A stretch of DNA of 64,000 nucleotides from Colwellia polaris (GTDB lineage Bacteria > Pseudomonadota > Gammaproteobacteria > Enterobacterales > Alteromonadaceae): contig NZ_NBOE01000015.1 of assembly GCF_002104515.1 (NCBI RefSeq), forward strand, positions 1 through 64,000, in the 5' to 3' direction. Positions 55,256 to 64,000 of this stretch are shown here, piece by piece; positions within the stretch are counted from its first letter, which is position 1; each line of letters opens with the position of its first letter. Both the position numbers and the translations under genes were made by a program. Below the pieces are notes generated by a model. That model did not search any database. It was not told where the DNA came from and was given only the letters and a program-made list of their open reading frames with translations.

Positions 55256-57865
55256 CTATTTTTCTGCAGGAATATATTCACCTTCTAAACTGGCTGGTAT
55301 TTGTCCGTTTGTAAGCTTGCTTAGCCAGTCAAGGTACTGCTCATGAGGCATAGGTTTAGCGTAATAATAGCCTTGACCAATATCGCAGCCAAAACCTCTC
55401 AGTGCTTCTTCATCTTGGGCACTGTTTATGCCTTCTGCAACTACCTCTAACCCCAAACCTTTTGCCATTTTTACTGCGGTTTCTGCAATAACTTTACGTT
55501 TTATATCGCTGCAAACGTCTTCAACAAACTCTCGGTCTATTTTAAGCTCTTGAAAGGGGAGTTGATTAATTTGGGATAGCGATGAATAACCTGTACCAAA
55601 ATCATCAATACTAATGGTAATGCCGAGTTCAATAAGTTTTTCTATTGTATTGATGGCAATACTATTTTGTGCAAATGATATCGACTCAGTTAATTCGAAA
55701 ATAATTTTTTCAGCTTTTATATCACACCGTTCGATTATATTTGTAATATCATCAATAAAGTTAATTTGAATAAGATCTTTACCACTGATATTAATTGATA
55801 CCATATGGTTTAACCCCGTATGTTCTGTTAACTCAGCTTGTTGAGTTAGTGCGGTTTCGACGACCCATAATGTTAACGAAGGCATTAAACCAAAATCTTC
55901 AGCAATAGCAATAAAGGTATCAGGGAGAATAGCCCCTAATACGGGGTGATTCCATCGTATTAAACATTCACTGCTACAAACTTTATTGGTTTTTAAGTCG
56001 ATCTGCGGCTGATGAAATAATTCAAAACCTTTATTAGCAATAGCGCGTTCTAAATCAATGGCAAGCTCTATTGAAGACGGGCTATTTTTACTGTCTTTTT
56101 CAGCATAATATGCCCATTTGCTTTGGCTAATTTCTGCATTACTAGCAGCAATTGAGGCATTACTGATTAAACTAGCACTTGTACTACCATGTTTAGAAAA
56201 CGTAGCTAAACCAACGGATGCTGACAAAGGAAGCTTAAGGTTTTTTATTAAGTAAACATCTTGAACTGCTTGTTGTATAGATCGTATGAAGAGGTTTATA
56301 TGTTGATCGTTTTCTTTATTGTTAACCACCATGGCTAAACTACAGTTTTCTAAGTAACACAGCTTTTCAAACTGGTCGGTAACATGCAGTACAGCGTCAT
56401 TGAAACGAAACAAAGAGGAGAGCTTTTGATTTAAGTGTTGAATAAACTTAACTTTAGTTTGGTCATCTATATAAAGTTCAATACGTTGAAATTGTTCAGG
56501 CTTTATCACAATAACAGTAAAGTCTTGAACGTTTTCTGTTAAAAGTTGATTAATTTTATGCTCTAGGTTTGTTTGTCTGGGTAAATGATTACTTTGATGA
56601 TAAGCAATGATGGTTAATTTTTCTTGCTCGCTGCGACGAATACGTTCTGCTAATGCAAAAGCCATAAAAGTAACTTCAATCATAATAGCAAAAAGAAATG
56701 CATGGCCAGTTAAAAAACTATATTCAAGCTGGTTTAGCAACACCATGGGTTGAATAACCGCGCCAACTAATAAAGGTAACCAAGACAAAAAGTAAAAACG
56801 CGCCCAAGAAAAATCTTCTTTTAAACGATTAAAAATCAAAAAAAGCGCCACAATGTAGAAAAGCGGCTGTAATGAAAAAAACAGTTTAGTTTGTGTTAAT
56901 TCATCAAGTGATAATGAATATAAACCAATTACGCTAACAATAGCGGCAAAGCCAATCGATGCTTTAAAGGTCCAGTGATTTAATTTGTCGTACCGTAAAA
57001 AATAAAGCGTAAAGAGTAGGAGAAATATAATTAATATAAAGTCGTTAAAGATCAGGTATTGATTAAGGAAATGCATTATCTGCTTTGAAAACAGAAAGTA
57101 ACCGAAGCCAGTTAAGGATGAAAGTACGGCAAAAGCTGATATTAAATAACCGATATACAATAAATAAACTTTATCTTTGCCAGCAAAAAATAACACTAAA
57201 TTATAAATAGCAATAATGAGCAATATGCCAATAAATGCACCATAAACTAGCTGAGATAAAAGCAGTCTTTGCTCAAAATCATCGGGTTTAAATAATTGTA
57301 AGGGTATATTAGGTGGCCCCGAGCTTTTTAGTTTTATTAAGTATTCGCTATATCCAAAGTGATTAAGCTGCAGATTTACAGAAGGGTATACATATTGGCT
57401 AGTTCTTTGATCACTTGATGATTTGAAATAGAGCTCTTTCGGCGCATTAAGTGGGCCTAACTCATAAACAACAAAAGTTTCTAACATGCTATGTTCAGCC
57501 ATTAATACAAGTTGTTCATGCTCTCGTTCTTGATGTTTTTCTGTTTGCTGCTTTGCGGTTAACGTTGGCGTACCAATAGGATAATGAAGGGAAATTTTAA
57601 TCCAGTATGTTTGTTGTGCAAGCTCATAAGGAATACTGCTCAAGTTACTTTCGATAAATTCTGTATTGCTTATTACTGAATTAATGTCAGCATTATTACT
57701 TTTATCAATGTAGTAACTGGTGTTGATAGTAAAAGGACTATTGAGGCCATTAATATTTTTTTTATCAATATCGTGAATTAAACTTGCAAAGCTAAAGGTC
57801 ATTACCAGTAAAACTAGGGCAATTACCGCAGTAGAAATTCTTTTACTTAATTGGGAAAATATCAA
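55256..57865 (-). CDS. 7TMR-DISM sensor with degenerate GGDEF and EAL domains
   Basis: An 869-residue membrane protein, probably a cyclic-di-GMP phosphodiesterase. A signal/membrane segment precedes a periplasmic 7TMR-DISMED2 domain (about 35-190). Seven membrane helices (about 200-405) follow. The GGDEF-like region (about 435-590) lacks a GGDEF active-site motif. The EAL domain begins ECLIRW (ECL for EAL, glutamate kept) and retains NISGKDL, FELTES, DDFGTGYSS, KIDREF, AEGINS and GYYYAKPM, so catalysis appears possible. It is transcribed convergently to the ABC pair. Confidence 0.9.
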   Translation of the reverse strand: MIFSQLSKRISTAVIALVLLVMTFSFASLIHDIDKKNINGLNSPFTINTSYYIDKSNNADINSVISNTEFIESNLSSIPYELAQQTYWIKISLHYPIGTPTLTAKQQTEKHQEREHEQLVLMAEHSMLETFVVYELGPLNAPKELYFKSSSDQRTSQYVYPSVNLQLNHFGYSEYLIKLKSSGPPNIPLQLFKPDDFEQRLLLSQLVYGAFIGILLIIAIYNLVLFFAGKDKVYLLYIGYLISAFAVLSSLTGFGYFLFSKQIMHFLNQYLIFNDFILIIFLLLFTLYFLRYDKLNHWTFKASIGFAAIVSVIGLYSLSLDELTQTKLFFSLQPLFYIVALFLIFNRLKEDFSWARFYFLSWLPLLVGAVIQPMVLLNQLEYSFLTGHAFLFAIMIEVTFMAFALAERIRRSEQEKLTIIAYHQSNHLPRQTNLEHKINQLLTENVQDFTVIVIKPEQFQRIELYIDDQTKVKFIQHLNQKLSSLFRFNDAVLHVTDQFEKLCYLENCSLAMVVNNKENDQHINLFIRSIQQAVQDVYLIKNLKLPLSASVGLATFSKHGSTSASLISNASIAASNAEISQSKWAYYAEKDSKNSPSSIELAIDLERAIANKGFELFHQPQIDLKTNKVCSSECLIRWNHPVLGAILPDTFIAIAEDFGLMPSLTLWVVETALTQQAELTEHTGLNHMVSINISGKDLIQINFIDDITNIIERCDIKAEKIIFELTESISFAQNSIAINTIEKLIELGITISIDDFGTGYSSLSQINQLPFQELKIDREFVEDVCSDIKRKVIAETAVKMAKGLGLEVVAEGINSAQDEEALRGFGCDIGQGYYYAKPMPHEQYLDWLSKLTNGQIPASLEGEYIPAEK

Positions 57866-58274
57866 AAATTAAATACTCTTATAAGTGAATAATAGTCAGG
57901 GGTATCTCTACAGTTTTAGGCATTTTTCGAGTTCAGCGTATAAAAGTGTCTTAAATCGTTTAGGCAATTATATATAGCTTCTTCTTTAGTTTATACTGAG
58001 TAAATAATTAAATAGCTATAATACTTAAGTAATCACTAAAATAAAAACTTTAAAAGTTACTGAAAGTTTGCCGACCTTTTAATTTTTATCAAGATATATA
58101 CATCAATAATAATGTAGCAGAAATAGCCGATTCGGATCATAATTTTAATATCATCACGTATTAACTTGAAACTAAATCATGTTTTATGTTTTCACAATAT
58201 TATTGTTCATTTAGCTTTAAGCTCTATCGGCTTTATATCAGCAAGTACTTAAATACTAAGCGAGAATAATTACT
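57866..58274. other. Divergent intergenic region
   Basis: AT-rich, without an open frame or an obvious promoter that I can defend. It separates the divergent EAL protein and bicupin genes. Confidence 0.5.
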
Positions 58275-58925
58275 ATGTTTAATATGGATTTCAAACAACG
58301 TGTTGTTATCGATACATCAAAAAAATTATGGGAGAAAAGCCCATCGGCAGGCGTGTTAAGAAAACCCCTTGCGCGTGAAAATCGAGAAAGTGGCCATGCA
58401 ACCAGTATTGTTAAGTATGAGGCGGGCGCAAAATTTAATTCACATGGTCACCCTTTAGGCGAAGAAATTTTCGTGCTTTCAGGCGTATTTTCTGATGAAA
58501 CAGGGGATTACCCAGCAGGCAGTTATTTTCGTAACCCGAAAGGATTTGAACACGCGCCATTTAGCATCAATGGTTGTGAACTGTTGGTTAAGTTACATCA
58601 AATGTCACCTAAAGAGAGTCAGCGCATTTGTATTGATACAACCCAGCAAGCATGGTTGCCAGGCTGCGGTAATTTAAAGATTAAACCTTTGCATACGTTT
58701 GAAAACGAAAAAGTTGCTTTAATTTTTTTGCCGGCCGGAGAAAAATATGTTTCACATGATGATTATATTGGCGAGGAAATTTATATCATTAGTGGCGAGC
58801 TTATTGATGAATTAGGGCATTACCCTGCGGGTACTTGGATCAGAAGTCCACATTCAAGTATTCATCAAGCCTATGTAAAGCAAGATACCTTGCTCTGGAT
58901 TAAAACAGGGCACTTGGGCAATTAA
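58275..58925 (+). CDS. Bicupin of the ChrR-like cupin family
   Basis: A 216-residue cytoplasmic protein of two cupin units. The first has SHGHPLGEEIFVLSG (two histidines and a glutamate, about 55-70) and GDYPAGSYFRNP. The second has SHDDYIGEEIYIISG and GHYPAGTWIRSP but only one of the two first-motif histidines, so its metal site may be incomplete. ChrR-type cupins act as zinc-binding anti-sigma factors or as oxygenases; with no sigma factor nearby the role is open. Confidence 0.85.
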   Translation: MFNMDFKQRVVIDTSKKLWEKSPSAGVLRKPLARENRESGHATSIVKYEAGAKFNSHGHPLGEEIFVLSGVFSDETGDYPAGSYFRNPKGFEHAPFSINGCELLVKLHQMSPKESQRICIDTTQQAWLPGCGNLKIKPLHTFENEKVALIFLPAGEKYVSHDDYIGEEIYIISGELIDELGHYPAGTWIRSPHSSIHQAYVKQDTLLWIKTGHLGN

Positions 58926-59223
58926 TTAAGATTAATTATTACCTGAATAACGGTTACGACATCTGAAAGAGAGTGTTAACGATATTATTAAAGACAGTTA
59001 TTGCGTGTACGTTTTTGCCGTTATATATTTGAATTTAACACTTGCTAGTTTTATGATTAAATTATGTTACAGCAGTGTTCGAGATGGAGTCCTGATTAAT
59101 AAATTAGGATGAGTTGTATTACTTCTCTAGGTCAGTTAATTATAATTTAACTAATACAATAAGTTTCATGTGTTATGACTCTTTTATAAACCGAAACTTT
59201 AAAATAAAAATAGGTGTTTTTCT

Positions 59224-59706
59224 GTGATCAATCAAGCTGATTTAAAAAGCGTTAAATCTGTTCTCTTCGTCTGCATGGGTAATATTTGTAGGTCGCCCAG
59301 TGCAGAGGCGGTATTTCGTCAAAAAGCTCAAGACCTTTCACTTGTTATTGATTCTGCCGGTACTGTTGGTTCGCATGCGCGTGAAAAGCCAGATCATCGC
59401 GCTCAAAAGGCCGGAATTGCTCGAGGGTATTCTTTTGATAAAATTAAAGCACGTAAAGTCACGAGCGAAGACTTTGCAAAGTTCGATTTGATCTTGGCTA
59501 TGGATGAGAAAAATATTCAAGATTTAATGAAGGTAGCACCGCAAGATCTGCAATATAAAATGCAGTTGTTTTTGGACTATGCTGAAAACTTTGATGATAC
59601 AGAAGTGCCTGATCCCTATTATGGCGGCGCAAAAGGTTTTCAATATGTATTAGATTTAGTAGAAGATGCTAGTGAAGGTTTAGTTAAGCGTCTTAAAACA
59701 GCATAA
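59224..59706 (+). CDS. Low-molecular-weight protein-tyrosine phosphatase
   Basis: A 160-residue phosphatase. The P-loop C-x5-R-S is CMGNICRS (about residues 18-25) and the general acid lies in DPYYGG. The GTVGSHAREKPDHRAQKAGI segment is normal. The GTG start (59224) has an aggtg site upstream. No tyrosine kinase or capsule genes are nearby, so a housekeeping or arsenate-related role cannot be separated; the motif layout favours the phosphatase. Confidence 0.9.
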   Translation: MINQADLKSVKSVLFVCMGNICRSPSAEAVFRQKAQDLSLVIDSAGTVGSHAREKPDHRAQKAGIARGYSFDKIKARKVTSEDFAKFDLILAMDEKNIQDLMKVAPQDLQYKMQLFLDYAENFDDTEVPDPYYGGAKGFQYVLDLVEDASEGLVKRLKTA

Positions 59707-59831
59707 ATTTTTGATATTTGGTAGTTTGTAAATAATTTACAGTACAGCCTACTTAATATTATATTTAATGCGTTAAGTTTAGTTTAAGTTTTAATAACTA
59801 ACCTATTTTATTCAAGAGAAAAATATGTAAA

Positions 59832-59865
59832 AAAAAAGCCAATTGCGTTATGCAATTGGCTTTTT
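59832..59865. terminator. Bidirectional terminator between the phosphatase gene and rne
   Basis: A 13-bp stem (aaaagccaattgc/gcaattggctttt) has A-rich and T-rich flanks on both strands. It sits between convergent genes. Confidence 0.85.
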
Positions 59866-59921
59866 ATATTTTAACTCTTCAAGGGATTCCTTAAAGAGTT
59901 AAGGTTTGAATAACTAAGCGA

Positions 59922-62900
59922 TTAAACGAGTGTTGGCTTAGTTGGGCCAGCTGAGTTTCTGCTAGAAACATTAGCAACAAGCGCCGTTTTACCTGATGTT
60001 ACATGGCTTGTTCTATTTTCTGCAGCAACAAAGTCACGCGGAATAACGCCACTAGAAGTTACGGTTTCAGGCTTTGTCATAGGTGCTGAAGCCTTACCGG
60101 CAGGTTTATTTGCTGAAGCCTTAACTTGGCGTTTAATATTTTTAACTTTAGCACGTATTTTTTTCGGCTTCTCATCAACAGTCGCAGGTTTCTCAACAAC
60201 AACCTCAGGTTCTACTTTTGCTGAATCTTCAACTTTAGTTTCATCAGAGCTTACTTCTACAGTCGTTGGTTGTTCAGCTACCGCTTCGGTTGTAGTGTCT
60301 ACTGTATTATTATCTGTAACAGTTGCTTGAGCTTTAGTTTCACTAGTAACTGATAGATTTTCTTCAGAAATAACTGTTTCTGCTGAAGTAGTAACTTCTT
60401 CTGCAGGTGTTACTGCTTTTACTGTAGCTGCTTCAGCTTTAGTCTCTTCAGCTTTAGTCTCTTCAGCTTTCGCTTCCTCGACTTTAGCTTCTGCAATATT
60501 AGGTTCGTCAAAAGGTAAGTTTTGTTGAACTTCATTTTTAGGGTCATTAATAACGTCAGTTAGTGCATCAGCTTGAACTTTTTGGACTTGTTCAACTGTT
60601 GGTGCAGATTCAGTAACATCTTGATTACTGTTAACGTCAGCTTTACTAGTTGCAGAATTGTTAGCTGATGCGACTTCTTGCTCAGGGTAACGTGCAGTAA
60701 CTGGATCTTCAGAAATCTCACTGCCATCTTTAGCTTCGGCGTTTTGTCTGCGACGTTGTCCGTGAGCACGCATATGGCGAGGTGAGCGTCTGCTTCTAGG
60801 GCGTTGCTCATCTTTAGTGTTCGTTGCTGCTTCTACTGCGTTTTTATTAACAGTTGCTGATGTTTCAGTAGCTGTTGAATTAACAGTGTTTTCTGCAAGT
60901 TTAGTATTTTCATTTACCTTAGTTTCGGCTGTATTGGTTTTAACCATTTTAGCTTCAACTTTTGCACTCTCAGTAGTTGCACTGACTTTATCATTGCTAG
61001 CAACACGAACCTTTTTGCGGTTGTTACGACGTTGACGACGTTCTGCAACTTTTTCCTCTTTAGGCTTTTGAACACGTTCTTTTTGAGGCTTAGCAGGTGC
61101 AGTGTTTACATTACTATTTTTCTTTGCTGTATTCTCAGTAGTTGCAGGTTGATTTTTACGTTTGTCGTTGCGATTGTCATTACGATTGTTTCTACGTTGA
61201 CCTTGGCGGCTACGTTGCGGACGACGTTCATTATTTCTTTTATTGTTGCTTTTTTCTGGTGCTTTTGGCGCTGGTTTAACTTCTTCTTCACTAGCGAAAA
61301 GAGATTTAACCCATTCAACAGCAGCGCTAAGCAAACTTTTCTCAGGAGCTTTTTGTTCAACAACAGGTGTTGGCTCTGGCTTTTGAGGCGCTTGCTTTGG
61401 CGATGACATACCTTGTAATAAAGGTTCGTCGCGTTTACTGACTTCTTTATTGAATTTAGGCATAACGGCTTCTTCAGGTACGGCTTGTTTAATTGCCATA
61501 TCGTAGCTAGCTTCTTCAATACCTTCGTCTTTTCTTACCCGGATAACTTCATATTGCGGTGTTACCATATTTGGGTTAGGAATGATCAAGATTTTCACAT
61601 TATGATGTTTCTCAACATGAAATACCGAGCGACGTTTTTCATTTAATAAATACGTAGCAACAGGTACAGGAACTTGCGCTTGTACTTGTTGTGTATTGTC
61701 TTTAATGGCTTCTTCTTCCATTAAACGTAACACGGATAATGCTAAAGACTCTACACCACGAACATGACCTGTACCGTTACAGCGAGGACATACACCTTGG
61801 CTAGTTTCACCAATAGAAGGACGAAGGCGTTGGCGTGACATTTCAAGTAAACCAAAGCGAGAAATACGACCCAATTGGATACGTGCTCTGTCTTGTTTAA
61901 CCGCATCACGCATTCTATTTTCAACTTCACGTTGATGACGAACTGGTGTCATATCGATAAAATCGATAACCACTAAACCACCTAAATCGCGCAAGCGTAA
62001 TTGGCGAGCAATTTCTTCTGCGGCTTCTAAGTTGGTATTAAATGCTGTTTCTTCTATATCTCCACCTTTCGTTGCACGGGCAGAGTTAATATCAATAGAG
62101 GTTAACGCTTCTGTAGGGTCAATAACAATTGAACCACCAGAAGGTAGGCGCACTTCACGTTGAAAGGCTGTTTCTATTTGTGTTTCTATTTGGTAATGAG
62201 TAAATAGCGGTACGTCATTGTTATACAGTTTAACTTTACTTAAAAAGTCAGGACGAACAATTTCAATATGCTTTTTAACGCTTTCAAAGATTTTCGGGCG
62301 ATCAATCAAGACTTCACCAATATCACGACGTAAATAATCGCGAATAGCACGTAAAATAACGTTAGTTTCTTGATGAATTAAAAATGGCGCAGGGCGACTA
62401 GCAGCTGCTTCTGAAATTGCATTCCAATGATGAGTTAAAACGTTTAAATCCCATTCAAGCTCTTCATATTCTTTGCCCACACCAGCGGTACGAACAATTA
62501 AGCCCATGCCTTTAGGAAGTGTAAGTTTGCTTAATGATGCTTTAAGGTCGGTACGTTCATCACCTTCGATACGGCGAGAAATACCACCAGCACGAGGGTT
62601 ATTTGGCATAAGTACCAAATAGCTACCGGCAAGGCTGATAAAGGTCGTTAACGCTGCGCCTTTTTGGCCACGCTCTTCTTTATCAATTTGTACAATAACT
62701 TCTTGGCCTTCACGTAGTACTTCTTTGATATTAGGACGGCCTTGAAAGCTGTATCCTTTAGGGAAGTATTCACGAGCGATTTCTTTCATTGGTAAGAAAC
62801 CGTGGCGGTCTGCACCGTAATCAACAAACGCAGCTTCTAAAGAAGGTTCTATACGGGTGATTTTAGCTTTATAAATATTTGATTTTTTTTGTTCGTGACC

Positions 62901-62996
62901 AGGACTTTCGATATCTAAATCGTAAAGTTGTTGACCATCGACAAGTGCTACACGCAATTCTTCAGATTGTGTAGCATTAATTAACATACGTTTCAT
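59922..62996 (-). CDS. rne: Ribonuclease E
   Basis: The endoribonuclease that starts mRNA decay and matures rRNA/tRNA; scaffold of the degradosome. The 1024 residues show an S1 domain (about 37-118), the 5' sensor region and the DNase I-like catalytic domain with [14 protein letters not shown] and VVIDFIDM carrying the two Mg-binding aspartates. The zinc link is CPRCNGTGH (about 404-412). The C-terminal half is disordered: an arginine/asparagine-rich RNA-binding block (about 590-620) and later [11 protein letters not shown]-like repeats. A hairpin sits next to the start codon. Confidence 0.97.
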   Translation of the reverse strand: MKRMLINATQSEELRVALVDGQQLYDLDIESPGHEQKKSNIYKAKITRIEPSLEAAFVDYGADRHGFLPMKEIAREYFPKGYSFQGRPNIKEVLREGQEVIVQIDKEERGQKGAALTTFISLAGSYLVLMPNNPRAGGISRRIEGDERTDLKASLSKLTLPKGMGLIVRTAGVGKEYEELEWDLNVLTHHWNAISEAAASRPAPFLIHQETNVILRAIRDYLRRDIGEVLIDRPKIFESVKKHIEIVRPDFLSKVKLYNNDVPLFTHYQIETQIETAFQREVRLPSGGSIVIDPTEALTSIDINSARATKGGDIEETAFNTNLEAAEEIARQLRLRDLGGLVVIDFIDMTPVRHQREVENRMRDAVKQDRARIQLGRISRFGLLEMSRQRLRPSIGETSQGVCPRCNGTGHVRGVESLALSVLRLMEEEAIKDNTQQVQAQVPVPVATYLLNEKRRSVFHVEKHHNVKILIIPNPNMVTPQYEVIRVRKDEGIEEASYDMAIKQAVPEEAVMPKFNKEVSKRDEPLLQGMSSPKQAPQKPEPTPVVEQKAPEKSLLSAAVEWVKSLFASEEEVKPAPKAPEKSNNKRNNERRPQRSRQGQRRNNRNDNRNDKRKNQPATTENTAKKNSNVNTAPAKPQKERVQKPKEEKVAERRQRRNNRKKVRVASNDKVSATTESAKVEAKMVKTNTAETKVNENTKLAENTVNSTATETSATVNKNAVEAATNTKDEQRPRSRRSPRHMRAHGQRRRQNAEAKDGSEISEDPVTARYPEQEVASANNSATSKADVNSNQDVTESAPTVEQVQKVQADALTDVINDPKNEVQQNLPFDEPNIAEAKVEEAKAEETKAEETKAEAATVKAVTPAEEVTTSAETVISEENLSVTSETKAQATVTDNNTVDTTTEAVAEQPTTVEVSSDETKVEDSAKVEPEVVVEKPATVDEKPKKIRAKVKNIKRQVKASANKPAGKASAPMTKPETVTSSGVIPRDFVAAENRTSHVTSGKTALVANVSSRNSAGPTKPTLV

Positions 62997-63610
62997 AGTT
63001 TGTGTGACTCATTTTTAGTCACAACACACCATTGCTTAGAACACAAAGTCATCTATCGCTATGGTAACAGCAACTTGTCAGCCTCACGGGTGTCAATCTT
63101 ACTACGCCATATTACGCAGCAAGCTGTTAAAAATTCTGATTGTTTTAATAACTGAGATGATAAACACCACAGTAAAATTGATTCTTTATGTGCCCAGCCT
63201 GTGTGCTGTGCGCAACAGAAAAAAGTGCCTCGTTAATGTTAGTTCGATATTTTTATCGTGTTTTCTAATGTTTAACGATTGGAAATGTGACTTATTTTTC
63301 TGTTTAATTACATAATTGCTTTATTGCGCGGGACAATATGTTTATGTGTTGTTATTGACAAGTTACACGCGTCAAATTCACAATAGGCCTTACTTTTAGT
63401 ATCTCGACAATGAAGTTTTATAACATTATCTAACACTAATGTGGCCGCATATTTGCCTCTTACGTCTCGCTTAAAGCATCCTTTTTACTTGTTACGGCTT
63501 AAATATAGCGGTAACCATCCTATTATCACACTTTATTTATAGATAAGGCAATAAAATCCTCGTTTAAATTGCCTGTAATTAGAAAAAAACATGTTAAACT
63601 GCGTAGCATT
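62997..63610. promoter_or_regulatory. rne leader and divergent rne/rluC regulatory region
   Basis: A 614-base gap, long as expected for the autoregulated rne leader. Six bases upstream of the rne ATG a hairpin (tgtgact/agtcaca, 63003-63023) covers the position of the ribosome site. An 84-codon plus frame at 63061 has no support. A TTGCCT at about 63568 followed by TAAACT near 63593 may be the rluC promoter. Confidence 0.5.
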
Positions 63611-64000
63611 ATGGTTCTTAGTAAAACAGATATGACAGACAGCCCAAAACCCCAAGTTAGATTTATTACTGTAGACAGCGAAGATGCCGGTCAACGCATT
63701 GACAACTTTTTAGTAAAAACCCTCAAAGGTGTGCCAAAGAGCATGCTTTATCGTTTATTGCGTAAAGGCGAAATACGGGTGAACAAAAAGCGCACTAAGC
63801 CTGAATATAAGCTTGTTGATGAAGATATTATTCGTGTTGCACCCATTCGTGTTTCTGAAAATACCAATACAGTATCTACGCAACTAAATGTTGTGGCTAA
63901 TTTAGAAAAACAGATATTGTTTGAAGATGAACGTTTAATTGTAATTAACAAACCTTCAGGTATGGCAGTTCATGGTGGCAGTGGTTTAAGTTTTGGTTTA
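63611..64000 (+). CDS. rluC: 23S rRNA pseudouridine(955/2504/2580) synthase, 3' part outside the window
   Basis: The first 130 residues read as RluC. They include the S4-type RNA-binding domain (AGQRIDNFLVKTLKGVP, LLRKGEIRVNKKR) and the beginning of the catalytic domain with FEDERLIVINKPSGMAVHGGSGLSFG. The catalytic aspartate region (HRLDRDTSG) lies beyond the right edge. Divergent orientation to rne is the usual gammaproteobacterial order. ATG 63611 is the first start; an alternative is ATG 63632. Confidence 0.95.
   Translation, partial: MVLSKTDMTDSPKPQVRFITVDSEDAGQRIDNFLVKTLKGVPKSMLYRLLRKGEIRVNKKRTKPEYKLVDEDIIRVAPIRVSENTNTVSTQLNVVANLEKQILFEDERLIVINKPSGMAVHGGSGLSFGL

Noticed and set aside
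63061-63315. 84-codon frame in the rne/rluC gap
   Set aside because: Composition is unlike neighbouring genes and it overlaps the rne leader on the opposite strand; no ribosome site.

Overview
The window reads as a chromosomal segment of an AT-rich marine gammaproteobacterium of the order Alteromonadales, most likely Colwelliaceae (Colwellia/Thalassotalea-like). The basis is the gene repertoire (DUF2959, TIGR03503 and DUF5916 proteins, rhombosortase, efpL, pqiABC, and a divergent rne/rluC pair). Species cannot be fixed from the sequence alone.

Layout. 1-145: the 3' part of a 5S rRNA gene with an unusually long helix IV, and its terminator. 146-6145: an imperfect tandem repeat, folD, a GNAT acetyltransferase, a DEAD-box helicase, rlmJ and the ABC-F protein ybiT. 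6146-8434: a small-protein, gene-poor stretch with a 235-bp palindromic MITE-like element. 8435-20529: ygiQ, a lipoprotein S9 dipeptidyl peptidase, a glutamate-synthase-like FMN protein, rhombosortase, a DTW-domain tRNA-modifying enzyme, ggt, a lipoprotein and cysK. 20530-28903: an RDD protein with a large soluble insert, a DUF5916 outer-membrane protein with a decayed paralogue beside it, then a tight DUF599 / DUF2919 / dnaQ / TIGR03503 cluster.

29074-33475 is the accessory part. Four identical tRNA-Asp genes are followed by a degenerate tRNA-Asp relic. Next comes a fossil chromosomal integron: the C-terminal part of an integron integrase (minus strand) is cut off by an HUH (Y1/REP-type) transposase element. 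Further right, in the plus-strand order expected of an integron, lie a core site, a gene cassette (zinc-ribbon membrane protein), a clear 108-bp attC, and a second cassette (MltR-like protein with a C-terminal membrane anchor) with a damaged or atypical attC. Fragments of further copies of the transposase element and three copies of an orphan 24-bp repeat are interspersed. This is the most unusual region of the window.

33476-63610 returns to core genome. It holds a probable five-gene minus-strand operon (pqiA-pqiB-pqiC-ybaK-periplasmic binding protein), an OmpA-like porin, an M14-like zinc hydrolase, efpL, a NUDIX hydrolase, and an unlisted 49-residue small protein. A starch/alpha-glucan pair (lipoprotein GH13 then GH31, start/stop overlapping) is followed by an AlsT-type Na+/amino-acid symporter. 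Then come a DUF2959 lipoprotein pair, a DUF748 AsmA-like protein, an ABC exporter pair, a 7TMR-DISM/EAL c-di-GMP protein, a bicupin, a low-molecular-weight tyrosine phosphatase, rne, and the start of divergent rluC, which runs off the right edge.

Most genes are ordinary housekeeping and envelope functions. The observations most worth follow-up are the integron relic and its two cassettes, the 5S rRNA insertion, the decayed DUF5916 paralogue, and a hairpin next to the rne start codon.
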